Shown here: in pieces, positions 1 through 7,600 of the stretch | How positions within the stretch are numbered: position 1 is the stretch's first letter | Layout of the letters: each line of letters begins with the position of its first letter | Assembly (NCBI RefSeq): GCF_000316035.1 | Contig: NZ_ANHX01000086.1 | Span: 1 to 64,000, forward strand | Reading direction: 5' to 3' | From: Paenibacillus sp. PAMC 26794 | GTDB taxonomy: Bacteria > Bacillota > Bacilli > Paenibacillales > Paenibacillaceae | Length of the DNA: 64,000 nucleotides | Program-made: the position numbers and the translations under genes | The notes under the pieces: generated by a model | What the model saw: the letters and a program-made list of their open reading frames with translations, nothing else | Told to the model about the DNA's origin: nothing | Database searches by the model: none

Positions 1-11
1 ATGCATATTAT

Positions 12-87
12 TCCCTGATAGCTCAGTTGGTAGAGCACTCGACTGTTAATCGAGTTGTCACAGGTTCGAGCCCTGTTCGGGGAGCCA
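12..87 (+). tRNA. tRNA-Asn (GTT)
   Basis: A complete cloverleaf can be drawn: 7-bp acceptor stem (12-18 with 77-83), anticodon stem CTCGA/TCGAG with loop CTGTTAA, a GGTTCGA T-loop, and an encoded CCA at 85-87. It is first in an array of eleven tRNAs. Confidence 0.97.
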
Positions 88-90
88 TTT

Positions 91-163
91 GCTCTCATAG
101 CTCAGTAGGTAGAGTGCATCCATGGTAAGGATGAGGTCACCGGTTCGATCCCGGTTGAGAGCT
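91..163 (+). tRNA. tRNA-Thr (GGT)
   Basis: Acceptor stem GCTCTCA/TGAGAGC, anticodon loop ATGGTAA and T-loop GGTTCGA. The 3' CCA is not encoded and would be added after transcription. Confidence 0.96.
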
Positions 164-173
164 TTGGAAATGG

Positions 174-245
174 GGCCCGTTGGTCAAGGGGTTAAGACAC
201 CTCCCTTTCACGGAGGTAACAGGGGTTCGAATCCCCTACGGGTCA
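174..245 (+). tRNA. tRNA-Glu (TTC)
   Basis: Acceptor stem GGCCCGT/ACGGGTC with one G-T pair, anticodon stem CCTCC/GGAGG around TTC, and T-loop GGTTCGA. CCA is not encoded. Confidence 0.96.
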
Positions 246-252
246 TATAGTT

Positions 253-328
253 GGAGGCTTAGCTCAGCTGGGAGAGCATCTGCCTTACAAGCAGAGGGTC
301 GGGGGTTCGATCCCCTCAGCCTCCACCA
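253..328 (+). tRNA. tRNA-Val (TAC)
   Basis: Acceptor stem GGAGGCT/AGCCTCC, anticodon stem TCTGC/GCAGA with loop CTTACAA, T-loop GGTTCGA, and encoded CCA at the 3' end. Confidence 0.97.
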
Positions 329-338
329 TATTTTTTAA

Positions 339-413
339 TGGGGATTAGCCAAGCGGTAAGGCAACGGACTTTGACTCCGTCATGCATAGGTTCAAATCCT
401 ATATCCCCAGCCA
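339..413 (+). tRNA. tRNA-Gln (TTG)
   Basis: Acceptor stem TGGGGAT/ATCCCCA, anticodon TTG between GGACT and ACTCC, T-loop GGTTCAA, and encoded CCA. Confidence 0.96.
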
Positions 414-422
414 TTTTAGTAT

Positions 423-498
423 GAGTCATTAGCTCAGTTGGTAGAGCACCTGACTTTTAATCAGGGTGTCGAAGGTTCGAGCCCTTCATGACTCACCA
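423..498 (+). tRNA. tRNA-Lys (TTT)
   Basis: Acceptor stem GAGTCAT/ATGACTC, anticodon stem CCTGA/TCAGG with loop CTTTTAA, T-loop GGTTCGA, and encoded CCA. Confidence 0.97.
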
Positions 499-504
499 TC
501 ATAT

Positions 505-585
505 GCGCGTGTGGCGGAATTGGCAGACGCACTAGACTTAGGATCTAGCGTCTTTGACGTGGGGGTTCAAGTCCCTCCACGCGCA
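505..585 (+). tRNA. tRNA-Leu (TAG)
   Basis: A class II tRNA with a long variable arm. Acceptor stem GCGCGTG/CACGCGC, anticodon stem CTAGA/TCTAG with loop CTTAGGA. CCA is not encoded. Confidence 0.96.
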
Positions 586-595
586 TCCTTTATTT

Positions 596-670
596 GCGGA
601 AGTGGCTCAGCGGTAGAGCATCGCCTTGCCAAGGCGAGGGTCGCGGGTTCGATTCCCGTCTTCCGCTCCA
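596..670 (+). tRNA. tRNA-Gly (GCC)
   Basis: Acceptor stem GCGGAAG/CTTCCGC, anticodon stem TCGCC/GGCGA with loop TTGCCAA, T-loop GGTTCGA, and encoded CCA. Confidence 0.96.
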
Positions 671-677
671 ATATTTT

Positions 678-754
678 GCGCCCTTAGCTCAGCTGGATAG
701 AGCGTTTGACTACGAATCAAAAGGCCGGGAGTTCGAATCTCTCAGGGCGCGCCA
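678..754 (+). tRNA. tRNA-Arg (ACG)
   Basis: Acceptor stem GCGCCCT/AGGGCGC, anticodon stem TTTGA/TCAAA with loop CTACGAA, and encoded CCA. The first anticodon base A is expected to be deaminated to inosine, as is usual for tRNA-Arg(ACG). Confidence 0.96.
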
Positions 755-769
755 TTATTTTTTTAGTAT

Positions 770-843
770 CGGGATGTAGCTCAGCTTGGTAGAGCACCTG
801 GTTTGGGACCAGGGGGTCGCATGTTCAAATCGTGTCATCCCGA
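770..843 (+). tRNA. tRNA-Pro (TGG)
   Basis: Acceptor stem CGGGATG/CATCCCG, anticodon stem CCTGG/CCAGG with loop TTTGGGA, T-loop GTTCAAA. CCA is not encoded. Confidence 0.96.
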
Positions 844-854
844 TTTTTGTTTAT

Positions 855-925
855 GCGGGTGTAGTTCAATGGTAGAACTTTAGCCTTCCAAGCTAATAGC
901 GTGGGTTCGATTCCCATCACCCGCT
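855..925 (+). tRNA. tRNA-Gly (TCC)
   Basis: Acceptor stem GCGGGTG/CACCCGC, anticodon stem TTAGC/GCTAA with loop CTTCCAA, T-loop GGTTCGA. CCA is not encoded. It is the last tRNA of the array, 20 nt before the terminator. Confidence 0.96.
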
Positions 926-945
926 TACAGGATATAATGAAAGAG

Positions 946-970
946 CCTTTGCAGATGCAGAGGTTTTTTT
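946..970 (+). terminator. Terminator of the tRNA array
   Basis: Imperfect hairpin CCTTTG/CAGAGG with a 6-nt loop, followed directly by seven Ts. It lies right after the last tRNA and probably ends the polycistronic tRNA transcript. Confidence 0.75.
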
Positions 971-1041
971 ATTTTTATTACCGCAAGAATTAGCAGTTAT
1001 TTTATGTAATATTTTATGTAAAGTACAGTACAGGTTTATTT

Positions 1042-1092
1042 AAAAAAGAGCCAAGACCCCTTTACTATCCAAATAGGGAGGTCTTGGCTCTT
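1042..1092 (-). terminator. Terminator of the WGxxGxxG gene
   Basis: Perfect 13-bp inverted repeat, 1046-1058 with 1080-1092. Read on the minus strand it is followed by a run of Ts, so it should terminate the gene at 1160-1501. It also separates that gene from the converging tRNA transcript. Confidence 0.85.
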
Positions 1093-1159
1093 CTGTTTAT
1101 CTCTGTGGATGAGCTGCTTCTAAAGCGTAGCAGCTATTGTATCGTGACATGAGTACAAT

Positions 1160-1501
1160 TTAACGTTCGTTGTGATCCGTCACTCTTTTACGCATACCAG
1201 CTAAGCCAAGCAGTCCGAGCAAACCGAGCCATCCCCAACTCATACCATTGTCACGGTTGGTTGTCGTGGCGTTTGCACGAACACTGTTGGTACGATAGTC
1301 ACCATTGTTGCGGTAGTTTCCATCCATATTCAGGTTGGTGTTTGTGCGATCCATGTAGTTGGTGTCCTGATAAGACCGGACACGTGATCCGTTGGTGTTG
1401 GTATCCATTCCTTTGGACATATGACCATCAGCAGCAGCAGGGCCAGCCATCGCGGCCACCAGAAGCACGGAAGCAATAATTGATGTACCTTTCTTCATCA
1501 T
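1160..1501 (-). CDS. Small exported WGxxGxxG-type protein
   Basis: A 113-residue protein with a clear N-terminal signal peptide: MMKKG, then a hydrophobic stretch ending in AAADG near residue 25. The middle (about 28-82) is low-complexity and rich in Asn, Thr, Asp and Arg. The C-terminus has WGWLGLLGLLGLAG followed by basic residues (MRKR). This fits the WGxxGxxG motif known from small surface proteins of Bacillales, where it is thought to act as a hydrophobic anchor. Residues around 87-101 could span or insert in the membrane, giving a surface protein held at its C-terminus. An AAGGAGG ribosome-binding site lies 7-8 nt upstream of the tandem ATGs. The function is unknown, and no neighbour suggests a partner. 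Confidence 0.8.
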   Translation of the reverse strand: MMKKGTSIIASVLLVAAMAGPAAADGHMSKGMDTNTNGSRVRSYQDTNYMDRTNTNLNMDGNYRNNGDYRTNSVRANATTTNRDNGMSWGWLGLLGLLGLAGMRKRVTDHNER

Positions 1502-2078
1502 TTAGATTCCTCCTTTTTAGTAAGAGCTATAGATTAATCTGCCCAAGAAGACAAGTACATTATGTAGAAATGATGTGTTAAGATATCCCTACGATTACAG
1601 TAGGTTAGGAACATACATAAGAAACTCCCCTAATAAGCAGACTGTAGTGGGAAGAAAATTATAATTACATCTTTAATTTATTGCGTCACTGTGGTAAAGT
1701 ATACAAAAGCTTGCTTTGCCGGTCATGTTTCTTTGTATATCATCTGTTCTCAAACAATGAAATTATGCGGTTTAACCTTAATATCAGGTACATGGGATCA
1801 TATCTAAATGAACTGTATATTTATAAATTTTTAAGTATAGGTATGAGACATTTGATTTATCTAAAGTACGTGAAAAAGGTATCATGCGACAGCATATGAC
1901 CATTAATTGAAGCAGAACAAGAAAATGAATAAAAAAGCGTGTTTTTGTGCTGTAAATCGGGGATAATCCCCATTTTTTCTAGTAGAAAAATAAAGATTTT
2001 CGTACCATTTTATTGTATGATGTTATGAAGGTGTCAAATTTACGTGTACGAATGGAACGATCAGATGGGAGGATAAGC
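1502..2078. other. Intergenic region upstream of ppc
   Basis: No convincing gene. The region is AT-rich. It holds the leader of the divergent small-protein gene and the upstream region of ppc. A short hairpin GGGGA-TAA-TCCCC (1959-1971) followed by six Ts looks like a terminator or attenuator about 100 nt before the ppc start. A 72-codon ORF at 1681-1899 has no ribosome-binding site and a composition unlike a protein. Confidence 0.5.
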
Positions 2079-4871
2079 ATGACTGAAACTATGGTAACCG
2101 CCAGCAAAAGCCAATCCAACAACCTGCTTCGGCGAGACGTGCGGTTCCTGGGCAATATACTCGGAGAAGTTCTTGTCCATCAAGGCGGCACGGAGCTTCT
2201 AGATATCGTTGAGAAGATTCGGGAAACGAGCAAATCGTTGCGTGCAGAATTTCTGCCAGAACTGTATGCAGAGTTCAAAACGATGATCCAGGAATTAGAC
2301 TCGGACAATCGTCACCAGGTTATTCGGGCTTTCGCTATTTATTTTCAATTAGTTAATATTGCTGAACAAAACCATCGGATCCGGCGTAAACGGGATTATG
2401 AACGTTCTGCAGGGAACGCTGTGCAGCCAGGATCGATTGAGAAAGCAGTACAGGATCTTAAGGAACGTGGATTGTCTCATACAGAGGTGGAAGAGATTCT
2501 CGACGATTTGTCGTTGGAACTCGTTATGACAGCTCACCCAACCGAAGCCATGCGCCGGGTTATTTTGGACATCCATAAACGGATATCTGAAGATGTCATG
2601 CTTCTTGATAATCCTACGCTGACGTTGCGTGAACGTGAACAGTTGCGTGAGAAACTGCTGAATGAGGTTATTACACTCTGGCAGACAGATGAACTTCGCG
2701 ACCGCAAACCGACTGTACTCGATGAAGTGCGGAACGGGATGTACTACTTTCATGAAACGTTGTTCCACGTACTTCCGGATGTATATCAGGAGCTGGAACG
2801 CTGCCTGAACAAATTTTATCCTGACCATGACTGGCATGTGCCGACGTATTTGCGGTTCGGTTCCTGGATCGGTGGAGACCGGGATGGAAATCCTTCGGTA
2901 ACTTCAGATGTAACATGGCAGACGTTGTTGATGCAGCGCAAGCTCGCTTTGCGTGAATACCAACGGATTATGATTGAACTTATGGGTCATCTCAGCTTCA
3001 GCACAAACATCATCCATGTATCGGATGAGCTGGTGCAGTCGATTGAGCAGGACCGTAATTCTGTTACATTGAAAAAAGTGGATATCTGGCGGAATGAAAA
3101 AGAGCCATACCGCATCAAATTGGCCTATATGATTGCCAAGCTGAACAATGTACTGGATGAGAACAAATTAGGTCAGCCTGACCGTTATCATAGCGCACAG
3201 GATTTGATTGATGAACTGATGATTATTGATCGAAGTCTGCGCCATCATTTTGCCGATTACGTAGCAGATACGACCATTCGCAAAATGATTCGTCAAGTCG
3301 AGTTGTTTGGTTTCCATACCGCAGCATTGGATGTGCGTCAGCACAGTAAGGAACATGAAAATGCGATGTCGGAGATTTTGGCGAAAATGAACATTGTAGA
3401 GGATTATGCACGTCTGACTGAAGACGGTAAAATCGATCTGCTTGCTCGTTTGCTGGATGATCCGCGTCCGCTTACTTCTCCTTATCACCAATACACGGAG
3501 GGTACCAAAGAGTGTCTGGATGTCTTCCGTACCATTAAGCGTGCCCAGAACGAATTTGGGAACGGCTGTATCACAAGTTACCTGATCAGTATGACTCAGG
3601 GTGCAAGTGATTTGCTGGAGGTTATGGTATTTGCCAAGGAAGTGGGCTTATTCACCAAAGGACACAACGGTGACGTTGTATCTACTCTTCAAGCGGTACC
3701 ACTGTTTGAAACGATTGATGATCTACATGAGGCTTCAGATATTATGCAAAAGCTGTTCAACCTTCCTGTATACCGCGCAAGCGTAAAAGGACGGAATGAA
3801 CTGCATGAAATCATGCTTGGTTATTCAGACAGTAACAAGGATGGCGGCGTGGTTACAGCCAACTGGGAACTACGCGTAGCAATGAATGCCATCACGGCTG
3901 TAGGGAATGAACACGGCGTTAAGCTGAAGTTCTTCCATGGACGTGGCGGGGCTCTTGGACGTGGCGGCATGCCACTCAACCGCAGTATTCTTGCTCAACC
4001 ACCACATACGATTGGTGGGGGCATCAAGATTACGGAGCAGGGAGAGGTTATTTCTTCCCGTTATTCTCTTCAGGGGATTGCATACCGCAGTCTGGAGCAA
4101 GCAACTTCGGCTTTGATTACAGCAGCACTCAATGGACTTGAGCCGCAAGAGTCAGCATCCGAACGTCATTGGGACAGCATCATCAAAGAGATTTCGGAAG
4201 TATCTCTGACGAAATATCAGGATCTGATTTTCCGTGATCCAGACTTCTTCACCTTCTTCAAAGAATCAACGCCGCTTCCGGAGGTTGGTGAGCTGAATAT
4301 TGGTTCCCGTCCATCCAAGCGTAAAAATAGCGATAAGTTTGAAGATCTGAGAGCGATCCCTTGGGTATTCGCCTGGACTCAAAGTCGATATCTGCTTCCG
4401 GCATGGTATGCGGCCGGAACAGGATTGCAAAGTTACTATCAGGATAAAGAGGAAAATCTGGTTGTCCTGAAAGAAATGTATGCAAGCTTCCCATTCTTCC
4501 GTACATTAATTGATACGGTACAGATGGCCGTAGCCAAGGCAGATCTGGTCATTGCCAAAGAATATTCAGCTATGACTTCGAACAAGGAAGCCCGTGATCG
4601 CATCTACGGTCAGATTGAAGCCGAATTCAAGCTCACAAAAGAGCTGATTCTGAAAATTACCGGAGAAGCTGAAATTCTGGATGATGTACCGGTTATTCAA
4701 GAATCCATTCGCCTTCGTAACCCTTATGTGGATCCGTTATCCTACATGCAGGTTCAACTTCTGAGCGAGCTCAGAGATATGCGTGAACGTGGTGAGGATG
4801 ATACGGAACTGCTCAGAGAAGTGTTGCTGACAATCAATGGCATCGCTGCAGGACTGCGTAACACAGGTTGA
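2079..4871 (+). CDS. ppc: Phosphoenolpyruvate carboxylase
   Basis: Makes oxaloacetate from phosphoenolpyruvate and bicarbonate, replenishing the TCA cycle in the cytoplasm. At 930 residues it is normal for the family. Hallmarks visible: MTAHPTEAMRR near residue 150 (catalytic His), GYSDSNKDGG near 590, the FHGRGGALGRGG loop near 620, and a C-terminus ending RNTG, matching the usual xNTG tail that reaches the active site. I chose the ATG at 2079 because GGGAGGA lies 5 nt upstream. The frame stays open 22 codons further up to 2013, without a good ribosome-binding site. It is monocistronic, with a terminator about 100 nt downstream. Confidence 0.97.
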   Translation: MTETMVTASKSQSNNLLRRDVRFLGNILGEVLVHQGGTELLDIVEKIRETSKSLRAEFLPELYAEFKTMIQELDSDNRHQVIRAFAIYFQLVNIAEQNHRIRRKRDYERSAGNAVQPGSIEKAVQDLKERGLSHTEVEEILDDLSLELVMTAHPTEAMRRVILDIHKRISEDVMLLDNPTLTLREREQLREKLLNEVITLWQTDELRDRKPTVLDEVRNGMYYFHETLFHVLPDVYQELERCLNKFYPDHDWHVPTYLRFGSWIGGDRDGNPSVTSDVTWQTLLMQRKLALREYQRIMIELMGHLSFSTNIIHVSDELVQSIEQDRNSVTLKKVDIWRNEKEPYRIKLAYMIAKLNNVLDENKLGQPDRYHSAQDLIDELMIIDRSLRHHFADYVADTTIRKMIRQVELFGFHTAALDVRQHSKEHENAMSEILAKMNIVEDYARLTEDGKIDLLARLLDDPRPLTSPYHQYTEGTKECLDVFRTIKRAQNEFGNGCITSYLISMTQGASDLLEVMVFAKEVGLFTKGHNGDVVSTLQAVPLFETIDDLHEASDIMQKLFNLPVYRASVKGRNELHEIMLGYSDSNKDGGVVTANWELRVAMNAITAVGNEHGVKLKFFHGRGGALGRGGMPLNRSILAQPPHTIGGGIKITEQGEVISSRYSLQGIAYRSLEQATSALITAALNGLEPQESASERHWDSIIKEISEVSLTKYQDLIFRDPDFFTFFKESTPLPEVGELNIGSRPSKRKNSDKFEDLRAIPWVFAWTQSRYLLPAWYAAGTGLQSYYQDKEENLVVLKEMYASFPFFRTLIDTVQMAVAKADLVIAKEYSAMTSNKEARDRIYGQIEAEFKLTKELILKITGEAEILDDVPVIQESIRLRNPYVDPLSYMQVQLLSELRDMRERGEDDTELLREVLLTINGIAAGLRNTG

Positions 4872-4968
4872 TGATTGAACTGGCGCATTTGAATAATTAT
4901 ATGTAACAAAGTACCCATTACCCTGTTAACTAAAAAGCTACATTCTCTGCTCTACGGAGTAAGAGATG

Positions 4969-4999
4969 AAACGGGACTCCTGCGGGAGTTCCCGTTTTT
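4969..4999 (+). terminator. Terminator downstream of ppc
   Basis: Hairpin with arms AACGGGA(CTCC) and GGAG-TTCCCGTT around a TGC loop, followed by a run of Ts. Confidence 0.85.
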
Positions 5000-5132
5000 A
5001 CTGTTTTTGGCGGATATTTGTCATACAGTCTTGATTTTTGACCAAAGTTGATTTACGATTTGATTGGTGAATTACAAGTGTGGACGGGTATCAGAAGACG
5101 GAAGACCCATCAGCATGTCTGGGGGAATAAGG

Positions 5133-5699
5133 GTGGACAATTTGGAGAACAGGCTTGTGAAACTGGTGCTCAAGGGCGACCAGAGAGCCTTTGCAGAAAT
5201 CGTTGAACTATATAAGGACAAGCTATTTCATTTGGCATACCGGATGCTGAACAATCGTCATGAAGCTGAAGACGTTGTGCAGGAGACGTTTTTGCGTGTG
5301 TTTCGTAATATGGAGAAGTACGATCCGAACCAGAAGTTCTCAACCTGGATCTACCGGATCGCAACGAATCTGTGTATTGACCGACTGCGCAGGAAGAAAC
5401 CTTCATACTCTTTGGATGCTGAACTGAATGACCAGGAAGGATCTGATGGTTATGCGATGCTCCCGAGTGATGATCGTACACCGGAGAGTGAAGCGCTCCT
5501 GTCAGAAACGCAGACACTCATTCGCGAGGCCATTGACAGTTTGCCAGCCAAGTATAAGTCCGTTATGATTCTGAGATATTTACAGGACTTGTCGCTACAG
5601 GAAATCAGTGATGTGACAGGTATGCCCGTAACAACGATCAAGACACGCGTTCATCGGGGCCGTGATTTTTTACGTAAAAAATTGGAGTATAAGCTATAA
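5133..5699 (+). CDS. sigW: ECF sigma factor SigW
   Basis: An extracytoplasmic-function sigma factor of 188 residues. It contains sigma-70 region 2 (residues about 15-85: AYRMLNNRHEAEDVVQETFLR, then FSTWIYRIATNLCIDRLRR) and region 4 (about 125-185: LPAKYKSVMILRYL, QEISDVTGMPVTTIKTRVHRG). In Bacillus SigW drives the envelope-stress and antimicrobial-peptide resistance regulon. Identity as SigW rests on protein similarity, on being followed by an anti-sigma gene, and on the conserved order into cdaA-cdaR-glmM-glmS. I chose GTG 5133 because GGGGGAA lies 5 nt upstream and it matches the N-terminal length of B. subtilis SigW. ATG 5115 and a start at 5064 are in-frame alternatives. Confidence 0.92.
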   Translation: MDNLENRLVKLVLKGDQRAFAEIVELYKDKLFHLAYRMLNNRHEAEDVVQETFLRVFRNMEKYDPNQKFSTWIYRIATNLCIDRLRRKKPSYSLDAELNDQEGSDGYAMLPSDDRTPESEALLSETQTLIREAIDSLPAKYKSVMILRYLQDLSLQEISDVTGMPVTTIKTRVHRGRDFLRKKLEYKL

Positions 5700-5733
5700 A
5701 TGTTAAACGCCTTTAAATATGGGCGAAATTATT

Positions 5734-5759
5734 TGAAACATATCTGAAACGGATGCGTA
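5734..5759 (+). promoter_or_regulatory. SigW-type promoter upstream of rsiW
   Basis: TGAAAC (5734-5739), exactly 16 nt, then CGTA (5756-5759). This matches the SigW consensus as known from B. subtilis. It lies in the 136-nt gap between sigW and rsiW, about 75 nt before the rsiW start, so it would drive rsiW rather than sigW. Confidence 0.7.
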
Positions 5760-5835
5760 TGTAATGTATGCAAGTCTTATGCGTGCTTTTTAATGGCACA
5801 TGGACTAAGTGATTTAAGAAAGGATTGGCTCTCAT

Positions 5836-6450
5836 ATGGATTGCAACTCGGCCGTCTCTTTAATGCATGAATGTTTGGATGAGTCGTTGTCCCCGGCCCA
5901 GAAGGTTGAACTGAAAAGTCACCTTGTGATCTGTCCGGATTGTCGCATGCGCTTTAAAGAGTTGGAACAGACGGAAATGCTACTCTTTGCCATGAAACAC
6001 TATTCACCGTCTGCCTCTGATGAGCTGACCAATCGAATTATGAATGCTCTGCCCCAGCCCAAGAGACAGCAAGTATGGCTCAAATGGGTCAAAGGACATC
6101 CCGCGCTGACGGCGGCAGCCTTCTTTTTGGTCGTGATGCTCTTTAGCGCCTTGAATTTCTGGAATCAGAACAACGAAATGGTCGTTAAGGGAAATAACCT
6201 GGACCAGATCGTGATTCAGGGTAACACGGTTATTGTTCCTGAAGGTAAGTCAATTGCTGGCGATCTTACGATAGAAAATGGAACCGCACAAGTATATGGT
6301 GATGTGAACGGCAATCTGACGGTTATCGACGGACAACTGTTTCAGGCTTCAACGGCGCATATCTCAGGTCAGGTGAAAAGTATTGATCAGGCGCTGGACT
6401 GGTTCTGGTACAAAATAACCAATATGGTAAATGAAGTGGCTTATCGCTAG
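5836..6450 (+). CDS. rsiW: Anti-sigma factor RsiW
   Basis: A 204-residue membrane anti-sigma factor expected to hold SigW inactive until cleaved by regulated proteolysis. The N-terminal zinc-binding anti-sigma (ZAS) motif is complete: His29, Cys33 and Cys36 in HLVICPDC. One transmembrane helix follows at about residues 88-110. The extracytoplasmic part (about 112-204) has repeating short beta-strand patterns (VIQGNTVIVPEGKSI, GDLTIENG, GDVNGNLTVIDG), suggestive of a bactofilin/polymer-forming-like beta fold. The gene is 136 nt downstream of sigW. A terminator follows. Confidence 0.9.
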   Translation: MDCNSAVSLMHECLDESLSPAQKVELKSHLVICPDCRMRFKELEQTEMLLFAMKHYSPSASDELTNRIMNALPQPKRQQVWLKWVKGHPALTAAAFFLVVMLFSALNFWNQNNEMVVKGNNLDQIVIQGNTVIVPEGKSIAGDLTIENGTAQVYGDVNGNLTVIDGQLFQASTAHISGQVKSIDQALDWFWYKITNMVNEVAYR

Positions 6451-6484
6451 AACAGGGTAAAATCTTCAATGGTATATACCAAGC

Positions 6485-6520
6485 AGGGTACCTCCAGATT
6501 GCATGGGGTACTCTTTTTTT
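6485..6520 (+). terminator. Terminator downstream of rsiW
   Basis: Stem GGGTACC/GGGTACTC with a loop of about 12 nt, followed by seven or more Ts at 6513-6520. Confidence 0.75.
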
Positions 6521-6763
6521 ATACACAAACTTTGTAATTCATGGTAAATGTGATGTTTATGTGCAGTTTGAGACTGCCGTAACTTGCAACCTGAACGTTA
6601 ACGTTATAACCTAGATACTAAAGAGAACATACTACTACATATAGATAAGCATTTTGCACATATCGAAAGATGCAAAAATGCGAGATAAAGGATTATTTAA
6701 AATCCTAATGGGTTAATATGAGATCAGGGTTTACTCATCAATGGGGATAGCGGGGGCTGGCTT
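6521..6763 (+). promoter_or_regulatory. Leader/promoter region of cdaA
   Basis: No gene. Two inverted repeats lie within 6649-6705: GCATTTTGCA (6649-6658) with TGCAAAAATGC (6671-6681), and GGATT/AATCC (6690-6694 and 6701-6705). They could fold in the 5' UTR. I do not recognise a known riboswitch here. GGGGG about 9-13 nt before the ATG serves as ribosome-binding site. Confidence 0.4.
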
Positions 6764-7600
6764 ATGAATTATTTTGCTGACTTAACGTGGACAGAGTCCA
6801 TTAAGGACGTTATCGATATATTGATCGTTACCTATATTATGTACAAACTGATTTTGCTTGTTCGGGGGACACGTGCGGTTCAGCTCCTGAAAGGGATTCT
6901 GTTCCTTGTGTTGATCTGGGCATTAAGTACGTGGCTAAACCTGTATACGCTCAAATGGTTAATGAACCAGATGTTTACGTTTGGTGTCGTTGCGGTGTTC
7001 ATTATCTTTCAGCCGGAACTGCGTCGTGGTCTGGAGCAATTGGGACGCGGTAAGTTGTTCGGACGTTCAGCGGCAGCGAGTGATGAAGAATTAACGGTGT
7101 TAATTGGTGAGATTATTAAGTCTGTTAATTATTTGTCACGGCGTAAAATTGGCGCATTGGTCGTATTTGAACGTGAAACGGGTCTGAACGATTACACGGA
7201 ATCGGGCATTAAGATGCATTCTTTGGTCAGCTCGGAGCTGATGATTAACATTTTCATTCCAAATACACCGCTCCATGATGGAGCCGTCATTATACAGGGA
7301 AAACAGATTTCGGCGGCAGCTTGTTATTTGCCATTATCAGAGAATCCTTTTATCAGTAAGGAATTGGGAACACGTCACCGTGCAGCAATCGGGATTACCG
7401 AAGTTGCAGATGCGATCTGTTTGGTTGTCTCCGAGGAGACAGGACAAGTGTCACTGGCAATGAATGGACAGGTCGTTCGTGATATTAAGGAAGAATCGCT
7501 GATCGCCAAACTGTATGAGGAGTTGCGCCCTACATCCAATCTGAAAAAGAATGGCTGGACAACCTTCTGGAAACGGAAGGGAGGACGTAACAATGGATAA
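6764..7600 (+). CDS. cdaA: Diadenylate cyclase CdaA
   Basis: Condenses two ATP into the second messenger c-di-AMP, which controls potassium and osmolyte uptake and cell-wall homeostasis. At 278 residues it is the usual length. Three N-terminal transmembrane helices lie within residues 15-85. A short linker leads into the DisA_N cyclase domain (about 105-245), with catalytic LHDGA near residue 170 and GTRHRAA near 203. The gene overlaps cdaR by 8 nt and lies in the conserved cdaA-cdaR-glmM order. In other Firmicutes CdaA is bound by both CdaR and GlmM. The start is ATG 6764. Confidence 0.96.
   Translation: MNYFADLTWTESIKDVIDILIVTYIMYKLILLVRGTRAVQLLKGILFLVLIWALSTWLNLYTLKWLMNQMFTFGVVAVFIIFQPELRRGLEQLGRGKLFGRSAAASDEELTVLIGEIIKSVNYLSRRKIGALVVFERETGLNDYTESGIKMHSLVSSELMINIFIPNTPLHDGAVIIQGKQISAAACYLPLSENPFISKELGTRHRAAIGITEVADAICLVVSEETGQVSLAMNGQVVRDIKEESLIAKLYEELRPTSNLKKNGWTTFWKRKGGRNNG

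Noticed and set aside
466..779. Small ORFs over the tRNA array
   Set aside because: They overlap tRNA-Lys, Leu, Gly, Arg and Pro cloverleafs; the peptides (AELADALDLGSS type) are a familiar artefact of translated tRNA genes.
1681..1899. A 72-codon ORF upstream of ppc
   Set aside because: No ribosome-binding site, no recognisable similarity, AT-rich intergenic composition.
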